The notes under the pieces are model-generated. The model saw only the letters and a program-made list of their open reading frames with translations. It ran no database searches and was not told where the DNA came from. From the NCBI GenBank assembly GCA_001687465.1, contig LVLI01000668.1, forward strand, positions 1 through 25,383: a stretch of DNA of 25,383 bases, in the 5' to 3' direction. The stretch comes from Halocafeteria seosinensis. Its lineage: Eukaryota > Sar > Bigyra > Bicosoecida. How positions within the stretch are numbered: position 1 is the stretch's first letter; each line of letters opens with the position of its first letter. Below are positions 1 through 10,032 of the stretch, one piece after another. Made by a program: the position numbers and the translations under genes.

Positions 1-59
1 GGGGAGTGCCCAGACAAGACCTGGGGTGTACTTAATAACGATGTGGCTATTCTTGGCAG

Positions 60-1369
60 GTCATACGGTTCCCAAAGCATTCGGCACCCTCAGGGATTCT
101 GTCATAGACGGGACATACTCGGAGTTTATTTACTACGCCCCACCTGTATTATGGGAACAAGCAGGCGTCTTCCACGTCAACCGCTCATTCCATTGGATAA
201 CCGAAGCAAGCTTTGGAAAGCAAGATTTCCTTCTCCTAAAGGCAGGAGAAACGTTTGATGGACATGATCATACTGTCGACTTAGATAGCGTGGAGTCCTG
301 GGAGGGTCTCGTAAATGTTGAAGACGAAGAATCTCATTCGCCTGCAAGCGTTCAGAGCTTCGCTGATGCTCCAGTGATCCAGAATATTCATGTCACGAAT
401 GCAGAAACGACTGACACAGGAGGGATAGTTGTTTATTCCCGTACAAAATATGCCCTTATTCGCAGTTGTAGTAGCTCTAAAGTCAAACTGCGCGGTATAT
501 TGGATTGGGATGTCAGACGTACGGGTGGTGGAGGAATTTGTGGCATGTTTTGCGGGGCCAATGGTGGTGAGGTTTACATTTCTGACTGTTCATCTTCAAT
601 AGATTGGACTGACGGAGCTGCCGGAGGAATTTGCGGAAGACAATGCGGAGAGTTGGGGTTTGTTTCGATAGTGCGCTCCCACGCTACTCTTCCGAACGTG
701 ATGAACGCGCCAACAGGCGGGGGTATTTGTGGCGCAGCGTGCGGTCATAAGGGCATAATCGAGATCTCTCAGTGTTATACCATTGGCAATGTTGGGGGCT
801 ACCATGGAGGTGGAATATGCGGACACGCTTGTGGATCGGCCGGTCAGGCGTCCATCAGGAACAGCTTTGTGCGAGGAGACATTGTGGTCAATTCCAGGGG
901 TGTGGGTGGCATAACCGGGGAGGAATTTGCGAAAAGTGGAGGAAGAGGGTTAATTGAAGATTGTTATGTAGACGGAAATGTCTTTCGTGTCATCGGCGAT
1001 GGTGGGGCCTTCTGTGGCAGCTCATGCGGTGACAATGGTGAAGTTTTCATATCACATTCAGTCTCCACAATGCAGGCATCGTCCTCCGGAAGCAGTACAG
1101 TCAAGCTCGATCATGTCGGAGAGCTGGACGACATTTTGGGTAATCTGTACAAGAGCAATGAAAGGTCGTGGGATTGTCGGATATGGACAGTAAGTCCCAA
1201 AGAATATCCTCGTCTTTGGTATCAAGATAGCGCTACTGCAGCGAGATGCTCTCCAACAGTGACTCCTACACCTTCCTTCAGTCAAACTCCTCAAGCCTCT
1301 CCTACCGCTGTCGTGCTGCGTTCAAAACGTGAATTGCATGCTCAACGACCAAAGCGACATGTTCATTAG
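60..1369 (+). CDS. GLUG-type Cys-rich repeat protein, 5'-partial
   Basis: An open frame runs from the left edge to a TAG at 1367-1369. Its middle carries six glycine-rich repeats of the form GGGICGxxCGxxGxxxI, spaced about 40 residues apart, roughly between nucleotides 520 and 1080. They resemble GLUG motifs, which form beta-solenoid surface or adhesion-like proteins. Five of the six carry the paired Cys (ICGxxCG or FCGxxCG); the fifth (GGITGEEF) has lost it. After the repeats come a W...W...YPRLW closing segment and a Thr/Pro/Ser-rich stretch, then a basic tail. An ATG at 41 is in frame, but the sequence ending TTCTTGGCAG at 59 looks like a 3' splice site, so bases 1-59 are probably an intron and the true start lies outside the window. 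The basic C-terminus is unlike the usual Ser/Thr/Pro tail and may hide a missed intron or frameshift. Function unknown; family assignment moderate. Confidence 0.6.
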
Positions 1370-2729
1370 ATCTCGGTCGACTGGCCTGAGCGCTGTGAAC
1401 GCAGTGTATTGTATTACTCTTTGGTTCTACGGGACCTAGACCCGAATGCCAATAGTATCTTTCTACGGCATTCAAGATTAGGCTGTCAGTTGCGTTCTTA
1501 GGAATCTCCGTGACTCACCCTGATCACACAGAAGAGTGCACGTGGTCAGAGAAAAGAAACACATCCTATTGTGCTCATTAAGAGCAATGTGAAAAGCAAG
1601 AAACAAACTGGAATGCAGAATCAGTACACAAATATTACTCTGGTAAGTTGAGTCACATTTTGGCGACCCGCTGAGCCGACGGTGCGAAACAGTTGTTACT
1701 CAGCTGCTTTACAACTTAGACAGCCGAGCAAGCAACAAGTTGCTTTGAGTCCAGGGATGGCCGTACTGATCAAACCGAATTGGAAGTAGTGCCCGCCCAG
1801 CATGGTGTTTGCAAGAAGGCGCGAGAAAGGACACTACCTAGACTGGTAAAGCTTGAATTGCTCGGTTTCACAGGTTCTTAAGATTTAGGTTAAAGTACAG
1901 GAAGTACGAAGGCAGGATGTATCAAACTATGAGGTTTACGAACAAGATACAAGTTATTGAACGCGCAACCCCCGAAACTTGTGACTCATTCCTGAGCTCG
2001 CCGGTGTTTAGCAGGTGAAGATAACAACAGTGCTACTGTATACTTAACCGGTAGTATGATTACCATCCGACCTCTTGTACTGTCGGTATTCTTGGAGTTC
2101 AATATACGAGTTACAAATAAGATAATAAATGCTTTAGCTGAACGACGAAAATGTGATTGATGGCGGCAATTGGATGTGAGCCGCTACACTTAGGTAGTAG
2201 CTGCGTCTGACCGCGACAGCCATACTCCGACACCTCTCACGGATCCTCCTGCGGTGTGTTTCCGTCATTATCCCTCAACATACTCTCGTCAGTCCCTCAC
2301 CGTCCTCAAATGGGTGTGTAGCTTCCTTCAAGTACCCTCGCACCGTTTGACGCTTGCCACCCTCGAATACGAGCGAACACAGGTTCGTCCGCATTAAAAA
2401 TTTATCTTTGTTTCATTAACCCGGGGAAGCCCCTGGTGAACCTCTGGTACCGGCATTGCAACAAAACTCAGTGTGATAGGAATTAATGGACATAGCCGTG
2501 GATGACTATGATAAGAGCCAATCAGCTATCAGTCGTACCAGGACAGGCTTCGTATGAGGACGGTATGACTGCTAATAAGCCGCCAAACCCAGCAATCATT
2601 TCTCACAGTTGTTATCAAAATAAATAAAATTACAAGACCAATGCAGGCTGATGAGTGAGGCTGTATCTGTTCGTATTAGTAGATATAACATCTTTTTCTT
2701 ATTTACGCACTCCCGCTCGGCATTGGACG
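1370..2729. other. 1.36-kb stretch with no recognisable gene
   Basis: Neither strand has a long open frame here, and I found no exon chain joined by good GT-AG sites, no tRNA-like T-loop, and no tandem repeat. The stretch separates the GLUG-repeat gene from COMMD2. It could hold UTRs, promoter sequence, a non-coding RNA or decayed sequence. It is unusually long for this window, where most intergenic gaps are below 300 bp. Confidence 0.5.
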
Positions 2730-3527
2730 ATGCCTCTAATATCGATAGATGAACGTGTATTGCAAGATCTGGGACGCTGTCTCGGACCCCATCCGACCTC
2801 ATGTAAGACATTATGGTCTATAGAGAGCGAAGTTTTGACAAATACCGTACCAGAACGGTCCCATACAGGTCTTGAAGAGTTTGCTAATGTAGCATTGGAT
2901 GGACTAGCCAAAGGGGAGAAGCAGAAACGATATAATAAAGCTGCCAGTACGTCGTAAGAGTGCCATCGTATGCGGTTTATAGGGGGATATCTCTATATTT
3001 TGGAGCATTCCACAGAAAATCTGAATGTGGATACGGCAGCCGTACGCGATGCGGTCCGTGCTGTAGGCAGACTCTTGATTGATTGGACAAAGGCACGCAG
3101 CACTGAATCGGAAGCACAATTATCCTTGGATGTCGACGGCCTCAATCTAACAGAAGAGCAAAGGGCCACGTTGGCGTCCGTATATAAAAAACATATTTCA
3201 GCCTTGAAAGAGATTCTACAAGGCGTTGATACAGATTCCTTACCCGTGTTACGAAAATTTGACTGGAGAATGGATGTCGAAGTTAGCTCACGATTAAAGC
3301 ACCGCTCGTTTGAGCCACAGTACATACTACGGTTTGACCTAGGAGGTGAACAGACAACAGATGGTTTAACAGAAAAACAAGGAGGAGCAGAACGAAGGCA
3401 GGAAATGGAATCGTTCTACTGTACGTCTGACTATGCAACTCTCAACCGGATACAGGAACAGCTGCGCTCCGCTCGCAGCGCCATCGGCACTGCAACTTCC
3501 CAACGTGTATCGAGATACCTGCGATAA
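2730..3527 (+). CDS. COMMD2: COMM domain-containing protein 2 (COMMD2-like)
   Basis: Two exons, 2730-2946 and 3016-3527, encode about 242 residues. The 69-nt intron starts GTACGT and ends CCACAG. This splice gives KRYNKAAKNLNVDTAAVRDA across the junction, which matches the helical N-terminal (HN) domain of COMMD2, where a KLNV-type stretch sits at the same place. The C-terminal COMM domain carries the hallmark FDWRMDVEVSSR segment, followed by beta-strands and a final helix. Family members form a heterodecameric ring in the Commander complex with CCDC22/CCDC93 and act in endosomal cargo recycling with retriever. The start at 2730 is the first in-frame ATG after a stop-limited frame. The COMM domain contains an insert of about 20 polar residues between strands (TDGLTEKQGGAERR region). 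The gene converges on the next gene with 96 bp between stops. Splice choice is by homology; assignment to COMMD2 over other COMMD proteins is likely but not certain. Confidence 0.82.
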
Positions 3528-3623
3528 TGTTTTCAGGTTGTAATGTGATACCACACCATAGGCAAACTATAGTGTGTAAAATATTTAACGAAAATGTTAG
3601 TTCACTCATTCCGTCAGGCTTGT

Positions 3624-6022
3624 TTATTTCTTGTTGCGAGAACGATACTCGATCAGCTGTCGTACATGCTTCGTTACTTCGCTGTACTCGGGAGTCCACG
3701 GCGCATCGAATAAAGAGTTTGATCGATGTACAAAGTATACACCATTCGGGTATAACGAGCTCCAACCCTTCGCGAGCGCATCTGAACGGCTCAGTAAAGC
3801 CTTGCGGTACGCCAACTCTTGAGGAGAAGGATCTGATGAGTAGTGAACTGTTATAGTTGATAATAAGCCGGGGCCCATTGGACTGTATGCCATCTCAGGG
3901 AATTGCAACTGCTTCTCATTCTGTCTCGTAATCAAGACGCTCACAGGAACGTTTCGAAACTGCTCGGCAGAATATGACGATTTCAGCAAATATTTGATGC
4001 CACTCATGTGGTCTGCCGTTTTTAACCAGTCCGCCTGGCTAGACTGGTGTTCTCGGAACGTCCAAGACGATGCAATGGTATCAACGCTATTCGGAGCCTT
4101 GTGTAGCTCCTGGTAGTTCCATTGAGCAAGGTTCTGAGGAACTCCAAGCTTAGATTGCACGTGTTCTGACGAGTCTTCATTGGATTTCCTTTGCTTGGCC
4201 AAATTCGCTTTTACTACATAATCTTCGATGCCTAAACAGCATATTTGTTGGTATAGGTATTCAACCCGGGGATCGCTTTTGGAGATATCGTTCCAGACTT
4301 CCCCTACGAGCGGTGAAACATTGACTTTCTTAGCAACTTCAGAGACAAACAACCGTTTCGAAGGTCCCACTTGGAACACAATATCTCGATACAGCGACTC
4401 CAATAACAGATCGCTTGCGGTCAGTTGCCCACCCTTTCCATACGACTTCTCAGGAGTTAACCAGCGTAATTCATTTCGTGGATGATCAAATTTGGCCGAA
4501 GAGGTTTTGGAGTTTTTCTGGTCACTTCTGGTCGATGCAAAGTGCTCTGGAATCCACGGATCTAGGAGTATAACACCGGCCATAAACTGCAAGTTGTTAC
4601 GAGCTGTCTTTAAGGTGGAGAGCCAATTAAAATTCTCGCTTATTAGCATCGTATCTTCTTCAATATTCAAATATTCTAGCAATGCCGCAAGTTCTCGACT
4701 ATGGTAGTCGGAGGTGGGCATTCGGCCAATGGTGGGGGGTCGAGTGTTCCGTTCATCTTTCGATCCATCATCCTTGTGGGAACGATAGCGAAACAGATTC
4801 CATTCGGTGGGTATCATATTCTCGCGCAGAACGGCTTTCTTTAAAGTCTCGTCGGCAATTTTTGAGCTCCTCCGCTTTTTGTCTTGCCAGTACTTGCGTG
4901 AATGGCAATACCAGCCAGGAGCTCTAAATTCACTGAAGACTGCTTCGATTACAACCGAATAGTACTCTTTGACAGCAGCATCTAATGTATTGTTCTTCTG
5001 GTTCCCTTGGCCACCAAAATTTGAAAATGAGTTGATCTTTTGCGTGCCAGGTGGCTTACCACCGTTATGCAGAACCGACAACACTGATCGAAGCTCAGGG
5101 TTGTCAGGACAACTTAGGCCTCCATGAGAATAAGCAATAACACGGCAACCCGCATCCTCTACAAGTTTCCTCTGTAGTCTTGCCGCTCTATCCGCTGTAC
5201 CGAAATTCAAGACTATAACTGGTTTCGTCTCTTTGCCATCACTGCCGGACGATACAGTCTTTCCGTAGGATCTTGGACGCATGTCACAGACCTCGATCCG
5301 GTGGTGATCAAATTCAAATTCCCCATTGATGATGGTAATTCCCGACTTTAGTTTACGAACCCGCGCATTTTTTAGTGGTGTCGGGACGGACAAATGTGCC
5401 GCCGAGACAGCCGAGCTGGGTACAATTTCCTCCGTTTGCGCTTTCTGTTTGACAGGTACCGGGGTGTTTTGACCTTCCTTGACAACATAGTCGGGACCTC
5501 GATTCTGGTCCACAATCGCCTGCTGCTCCTTGTTGCCGTAGAAGAACCTCTTGCCGAAGCCACAAAAGGAGTACATCTCATTGTATTGCTCATGCTGCTG
5601 TATTTCCTTCACTTTCCCAATAGACACGAACGCGGCCAAGCCCATCAAGTAGAACCTCAATACGTAGCGTCTGAACCTTGACGTCTTGGACTCGCTCTCC
5701 TCCCCTCCTCCTCCTGCCCCGGTTGAAGAGCCTCCTTTTCCTTGTGTATCACCATGGGAAGAGGTATACACTTCCTGTCCTTGAATACTTGCTCCTCCTC
5801 CGGAGGGCGAGGAGGAAGTTTGAGGCTGGATTTCTTCCAAAGTAGGCTGTATCCACAGGAAATAAAATTCAGAGCAAATATTACAGTGCTATTAGCTACG
5901 CATGCATGTGTGTATATGGTGTGAGAACGTACATAGCGATGAGCAGGAGAGGATAAAGCCCTCTGACTGCTCCTCCTCCGTACGTGGTCTACTAGACGCC
6001 ATTGACGTCGTATTGTCAGCAT
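3624..6022 (-). CDS. Alpha/beta-hydrolase-fold protein with degenerate catalytic motifs, probably mitochondrial membrane
   Basis: Exons 6022-5933 and 5846-3624 (minus strand) encode about 770 residues. The 86-nt intron starts GTACGT and ends GATACAG, phase 0. The first exon (30 codons) is rich in Arg/Ser and lacks acidic residues near its start, like a mitochondrial presequence (MLTIRRQWRLVDHVRRRSS). A Gly/Ser/Glu linker and a hydrophobic helix near residues 89-109 follow. From about residue 237, PVIVLNFG...GCRVIAYSHGG resembles the first strands of an alpha/beta hydrolase, and MAGVILLDPW resembles the strand after the nucleophile elbow. The elbow itself should read GxSxG, but the candidate region is TMLISENFNWLS with no such motif. 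Near the C-terminus GVYFVHRSNSLFDAPWTPEY occupies the usual position of the catalytic His loop. I infer a non-catalytic or strongly diverged hydrolase, possibly a scaffold. The gene is head-to-head with the 200-aa membrane protein. Exact family unknown. Confidence 0.75.
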
Positions 6023-6030
6023 TGTTGCAC

Positions 6031-6061
<31 letters not shown>

Positions 6062-6071
6062 ACCCAATATA
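6023..6071. promoter_or_regulatory. 49-bp divergent intergenic region
   Basis: Only 49 bp separate the ATG of the minus-strand hydrolase-like gene (6022) from the ATG of the plus-strand 200-aa gene (6072). The interval is almost entirely A/T, includes TATATAATA at 6031-6039 and runs into a trinucleotide repeat. Both 5' ends and any shared promoter must lie here or within the coding sequence. The promoter role is inferred from geometry only. Confidence 0.45.
6035..6061 (+). repeat. (TAA)9 microsatellite
   Basis: Nine uninterrupted TAA units fill most of the spacer between two divergent start codons. No other trinucleotide repeat of this length was noticed in the window. Confidence 0.95.
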
Positions 6072-6674
6072 ATGTCGGTGTATGAGAAACAATCCCGACC
6101 GAATAGGTATCGAAATGTGGCCGAATTGACACGAATTAGCGCCGAACGGAGGCAAATTCGGGTCCGAACCTTGATACGATGCCTCGCCACGGGGGCCATA
6201 GGCTACTTTGGAGGTAAATTATTGGCCCATACACTCTTTACCTTGACCTCAGCCTCGGAAGAGGTCCCACGAGCTCAGAAAGGAGCCCTCGGAAAGGACC
6301 CTTGGAAGGCCTCGGAGGCCTTCCAGAGGTATTATAATCGTTTAGGAGGCATTTACAGAGTATCCAAGCATGGTTTTATGACCTCAGCGTCCGTTCCCAA
6401 GTACATTGGGAGGTCCCCGCTGCTGGCGGCCGGAATGGGCTTTGTGGGAATGCTCCTCGGCGCGGTGACCGTCCCTCAGCAAGATAAACACTTCCTGCAA
6501 CAGAATCCTCCAGCCACGCGGCAGGAATGGCTCGATGCGTATGTACGGACGCAGCCGACGGCAAAACTACGCGTCGCTGGGGTGAATGACGAAGACGTGA
6601 TGAAAGGTCACGGCGAAGGAGACGCAAGCCGAATCACGCTCTATGCAGACGATGATGAGGATGACGACGAATGA
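6072..6674 (+). CDS. Unknown two-helix membrane protein with acidic C-terminal tail
   Basis: A single-exon frame of 200 codons starts at the first ATG after the TAA repeat and ends with TGA. The N-terminus is basic and polar (RYRNVAELTRISAERR). Two hydrophobic segments follow: residues about 33-58 (LIRCLATGAIGYFGGKLLAH) and about 114-134 (SPLLAAGMGFVGMLLGAV), both Gly-rich as in paired helices of small mitochondrial or ER membrane proteins. The soluble C-terminus ends RITLYADDDEDDDE, an abrupt acidic run. I do not recognise the family. It is divergently paired with the probable mitochondrial hydrolase-like gene, which weakly suggests a shared compartment. The uninterrupted frame, the sharp start and the membrane pattern make it a real gene with good confidence; function is unassigned. 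Confidence 0.7.
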   Translation: MSVYEKQSRPNRYRNVAELTRISAERRQIRVRTLIRCLATGAIGYFGGKLLAHTLFTLTSASEEVPRAQKGALGKDPWKASEAFQRYYNRLGGIYRVSKHGFMTSASVPKYIGRSPLLAAGMGFVGMLLGAVTVPQQDKHFLQQNPPATRQEWLDAYVRTQPTAKLRVAGVNDEDVMKGHGEGDASRITLYADDDEDDDE

Positions 6675-7110
6675 GATAGCGAGTTGCTGGGTGAGTTTAC
6701 TTTGCAACGATCCATTCACCACCCGAGGTGATCATTAGGCTCGATGGGTTGTCTGCAGCAGTGCAAGTCGGTTCAGTGCTCCGGCGCGATATGAGGGGCA
6801 CTCCAACACTGCCGAAGGGCTTCTTCCAGAGGGCGAAGTGGAAACAAAGTAGCACAGAGCACTCATACAGGATGGTACAGTCATTTGATCTACAGAGGAT
6901 CACCGAAAATTTACAAGTGCAGGAGGATTGGAAGTACTGCATAACCTTGGCAAAAGATGTCTGAGAGACAAATGATTAATATAGAGAATTCACTCATAAG
7001 ACACTACAGTGCTATGATACGGTCTCCATGGATTGTCATGTACTGATTGATCGGCGCCTTCGTAAAGCTCACATCGCATGACGCAATCGAGTGGGAGTGT
7101 ACCATTTTGA
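6675..7110. other. Unresolved gap; weak minus-strand spliced candidate
   Basis: No gene is certain here. The best candidate is on the minus strand: ATG at 7079, a short exon to about 7044 (MRCELYEGADQS), an 83-nt GTACAT...CTCAG intron, then a frame from 6960 to a TAA at 6697, ending MITSGGEWIVAK. The middle of that frame (Cys/Leu/Phe-rich) may itself be an intron of about 81 nt. The layout would fit local gene order: convergent with the 200-aa gene (22 bp between stops) and divergent from the plus-strand candidate at 7111. The plus strand also has an open frame, 6728-6964. No domain is recognised in either. Confidence 0.25.
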
Positions 7111-7450
7111 ATGGTGCTCAAGTGGCCGAGTCGGAAGAGTCGTAGAAATAAAGCGAACACACGAGTGACACAGACAACTCTTCCGGTAGGATATATCAGG
7201 ATAAATACAATACACACATATGACAAATTGACAACTGAACCTATGTGGATCAAATCCCCAGACCGGATTGATTGAAAAGGCGCTTCGCAGACGAAAAGGC
7301 AAAACTGGTGAGCAACGAGCTCGCAGCCTATGCCAAAGTTATAGGGCCAGGTAAAAAATGCTTAATGCGCGTGTGAGAGGAGGAGGTCGAGTGACGGTAT
7401 ACGCAGACGGTAATGATGATGACGACGACGAGATACCGAGGTATATGACA
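7111..7450 (+). CDS. Candidate small spliced gene with YAD-acidic tail (3' end unresolved)
   Basis: ATG at 7111 opens 25 basic codons (MVLKWPSRKSRRNKANTR). A 76-nt intron, 7186-7261, starts GTAGG and ends CCCCAG. A second exon, 7262-7307, reads TGLIEKALRRRKGKT. A 72-nt intron, 7308-7379, starts GTGAGC and ends GAGAG. The third exon reads GGGRVTVYADGNDDDDDE. The tail is strikingly like the end of the 200-aa membrane protein (RITLYADDDEDDDE), at both protein and nucleotide level. Phases agree and intron lengths fit the window's norm. After the acidic run the frame stays open to 7708, antisense to the next gene, so the real 3' end is unclear and may involve another intron. It could be a small nuclear or nucleolar basic protein, a decayed copy, or chance. 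No family recognised. Confidence 0.35.
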
Positions 7451-7484
7451 TTAAGAAAAAGCCTAGCTTACTTAAACCAGCAGG

Positions 7485-9732
7485 TTAGAACAGATCTTCC
7501 ACAAGGGATGCAGATTCTAATGGCTCCGGAGGTTGCGAACCAAGTAAGGCTTCCAGCGAAATTAATTCTCCCTGGGCCGACTCATTCAGTTGGTGCCAAC
7601 GATCTTCGACAAACTTCAGGATTTTGTTACGCTCCATCGTGCGCTCTGATTCTTCCTTGGCCATCTCTTCTTGTTTCTGCTTTTTCGTCTCTTCTCGCTG
7701 TTGAATGAAATGCTGGGACATGGCATCCTGCTTCAGGAACTTTTCTTCTGGTAGCTCCTCCTCCTCAGCAACCGGTGCATCGTCATCTATACAGAAAATT
7801 CGATTCCGAACTTCGGTGTCTTCTTTGCTTTGTTCTTCGTTTGTCGATGATTGCTCGTGTTTCTTTCGCCATTGGCGTGTTCCCGCATCTGCGCAGAGAA
7901 AAAACAACACATACGGAAGAACCACTGCGATTACCCAACCAAGCGCCCAGTAAAACCCACACGGTGAACGTACCTGGATCTGTTGTTGCAAACGCTGTCA
8001 CAGGCTCAACAGGGAAGCCGAAAACAACACGGTCGGTCCTGGTATCAAAGCAACCAACTATACACTGCTGCTCCTGTGCCTGGTCATAGCAAGAGCGCTG
8101 AACGGCAGCTTCTTGACGATTATTTGCAATCGACACCTGTCGAATGTTTTTGACCTGTTTTAGAATATTTGGTGTCAGGATAACCGGGAGTTGTAGACTG
8201 TACTGAGTATGACCAACAACCTGTAAGGCAGCAACCTCTTCGGACACTGCCAATCGTAGTCCAGCTTCGTTTGGGATATCTAAGAACTTCTGTTGCTTTA
8301 TACGTTCGCGGAACTGCATGTACTGCCGCTGTTTTGAATCCAGCTGAAATGCAGCCACTATAGCTGGTGGTGGATAATGTTGTTGTTCCTGCCTTGAGTC
8401 CGTATAATTTAAAGGGATCCAGTTCCATGTCTCACGCTGCCAAACGTGTAGCGTCTCTTTATTAACATTTGGCTGTCCATCAAGTTTACTGGCCGATTCC
8501 TGGCCCTCGATTGTTTCTCTCGGTAGCAGCAATTCCGCCGTTGGTGTGGATTTGGGTGCACTCGCTGTTTGAGGAGCAAAGCGTCGAGTCCGAGCTTTCT
8601 TCAACCCTATATCTTCCCCTTTTGTTTTTGTGCTCTTATCAGGTTGTTTCCCTTGACTTTCTTCATTCTCATCAATTTCTTCAATGAGTTTTTTCTTTTC
8701 TTGCGGCTGTTGTTGTTCGGAAATGGATAACTTGGAAGTCAGATCTTCATCAACAGAGTGCCCGTTCTGTTCATTTGCGACATCGCTTTCTTTAACATTT
8801 TGCATATTGTATAGCGCCGACTTTTTTGCTTCATCCTCGGTTGTTCGAAGATCAAATTGTGTTCCAGAGCGTTTCTGAACACGCTGTGTGTTACCGGAAG
8901 TGGAGGTCTGTCGTTCTGGTTGATTGACAGCCCCATCTTGAGGAACCATGGCTCCACCACTCTGGGCAGCACCTATTGTTGCAGCGTTACGGAGGGATTG
9001 GCTCCCAGACTTGGATGAGCTTTTCCCAGAGCCTTTTTCCCCATCTACTTCTTGAATATTCGGCCTATTGGGTCTTGCACGCATACGCTGAGCACGTACA
9101 GTCTCCCCCTTGTATTTCATCTTTGGTAGTCGGTATTCGTACGATAACGCCAATCCGTACTTACGCTCCACGTATTGCAGTGCAAGTTCGCATACAAAAT
9201 GGCGAAAGGAACCTGTTGTATCTTCATCGCAGTCAGTCAGTACACCTGGATTGACCACACAGTCACATACGACGCATTGTCCTCCACGCTTATCCTGGTC
9301 TTCTTGCAGAGGTCCCAAGCTCAATGGGATCGACACACCCCGTTGTTCATTACCGTCATCGTCGAGCACGGTCCTCTCCGTAAATTCCGACACGTGATTC
9401 GACGTACAGAGATTAATAAATATCTTTTGACCTTTTTTCGCTTGTAAAAACTCTACATCAGACTGGGGCTGGGAACCATTTTGCTTTCTGTTTTCTTGAA
9501 TATCTTCGACCACAGTCTTCATAACAAAGCCAGGATCCGGTCGGACGTCCACACCTTCTTCATCCCCTTGAGACTTCCCGGAAGAGCCTGCAGCGGCCGA
9601 CAATTCCTTCATAATAGCGGCGTATTGCTCCGGGTTCTGCTGCCGGAGCTGCTCCAACATCTGCAAATATTGCTGCTCTTCCTCCTCCGAACCCATCTCT
9701 TTCCCACCATCTCCACTGCCCATAGCCTGCAT
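7485..9732 (-). CDS. PIH1-domain protein, Kintoun/DNAAF2-like
   Basis: Exons 9732-7974 and 7888-7485 encode about 720 residues. The 85-nt intron starts GTACGT and ends CTGCGCAG, phase 1, and replaces a stretch that would otherwise run on in a low-quality frame. The PIH1 domain spans about residues 62-210: PDPGFVMKT, then GQKIFINLC, IPLSLG, CVVCDCVVNPGVL, FRHFVCELALQYVERKYGL and a closing KMKYKG. PIH1 proteins work with HSP90 and R2TP-type cochaperones; the Kintoun branch pre-assembles axonemal dyneins in the cytoplasm. The long Gln/Ser/Lys-rich C-terminal half, with a beta-rich segment (QYSLQLPVILTPNI) and a charged coiled-coil end, matches Kintoun's size better than the roughly 300-aa PIH1D1. 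The gene faces CEP131 across a 300-bp divergent region, supporting a ciliary role. The PIH1 call is secure; the subfamily is an inference. Confidence 0.82.
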
Positions 9733-10032
9733 TATTCTATACTATATTCTTTCCTCTTTCCGTCAATACAAGAATAATTGACGTAGGTCCCCTGTAGCGC
9801 TCTGTATCGAGACTTAAAGACAGTCACCAATTGTCAATTGACTTATGGTTTCAAATTGGCCTCTCAACTTCAACCCGGGCTGGAATCCGGGCCGAGGGCC
9901 CGGACAATGTCAAATTCAAATGATGTTTCCTTGACGTCACGTTACGTATATGAGGATTTTCGAGCATGATTGGTGCGTCAGGCGAGCAAGGGACAGGCTG
10001 TGACACTGGTTGTAGTTAGTGTGGAGGGAATC
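9733..10032. promoter_or_regulatory. Divergent promoter region between PIH1-domain gene and CEP131
   Basis: The 300 bp between opposite start codons contain a full palindromic CRE-type site TGACGTCA at 9932-9939, a half-site TGACGT near 9779, two CAATTG palindromes at 9828-9833 and 9835-9840, and a perfect 7-bp inverted repeat CCGGGCC-gag-GGCCCGG at 9887-9903, with a further CCCGGGC just upstream. I looked for an RFX X-box (GTNRCC/RGYAAC-type), expected at some cilia genes, and did not see one. The regulatory role is inferred from position and motif symmetry. Confidence 0.5.

Noticed and set aside
26-60. ATG at 41 as the true start of the GLUG-repeat gene
   Set aside because: The bases before 60 look like an intron end (CTTAATAAC...TTCTTGGCAG), and the protein would lack any leader; treated as 5'-partial.
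2947-2982. 36-nt intron in COMMD2 ending at TTTATAG
   Set aside because: In phase, but it inserts 11 residues that break the N-terminal alignment; the acceptor at 3015 gives the COMMD2 spacing (NKAAKNLNVD) and a normal 69-nt intron.
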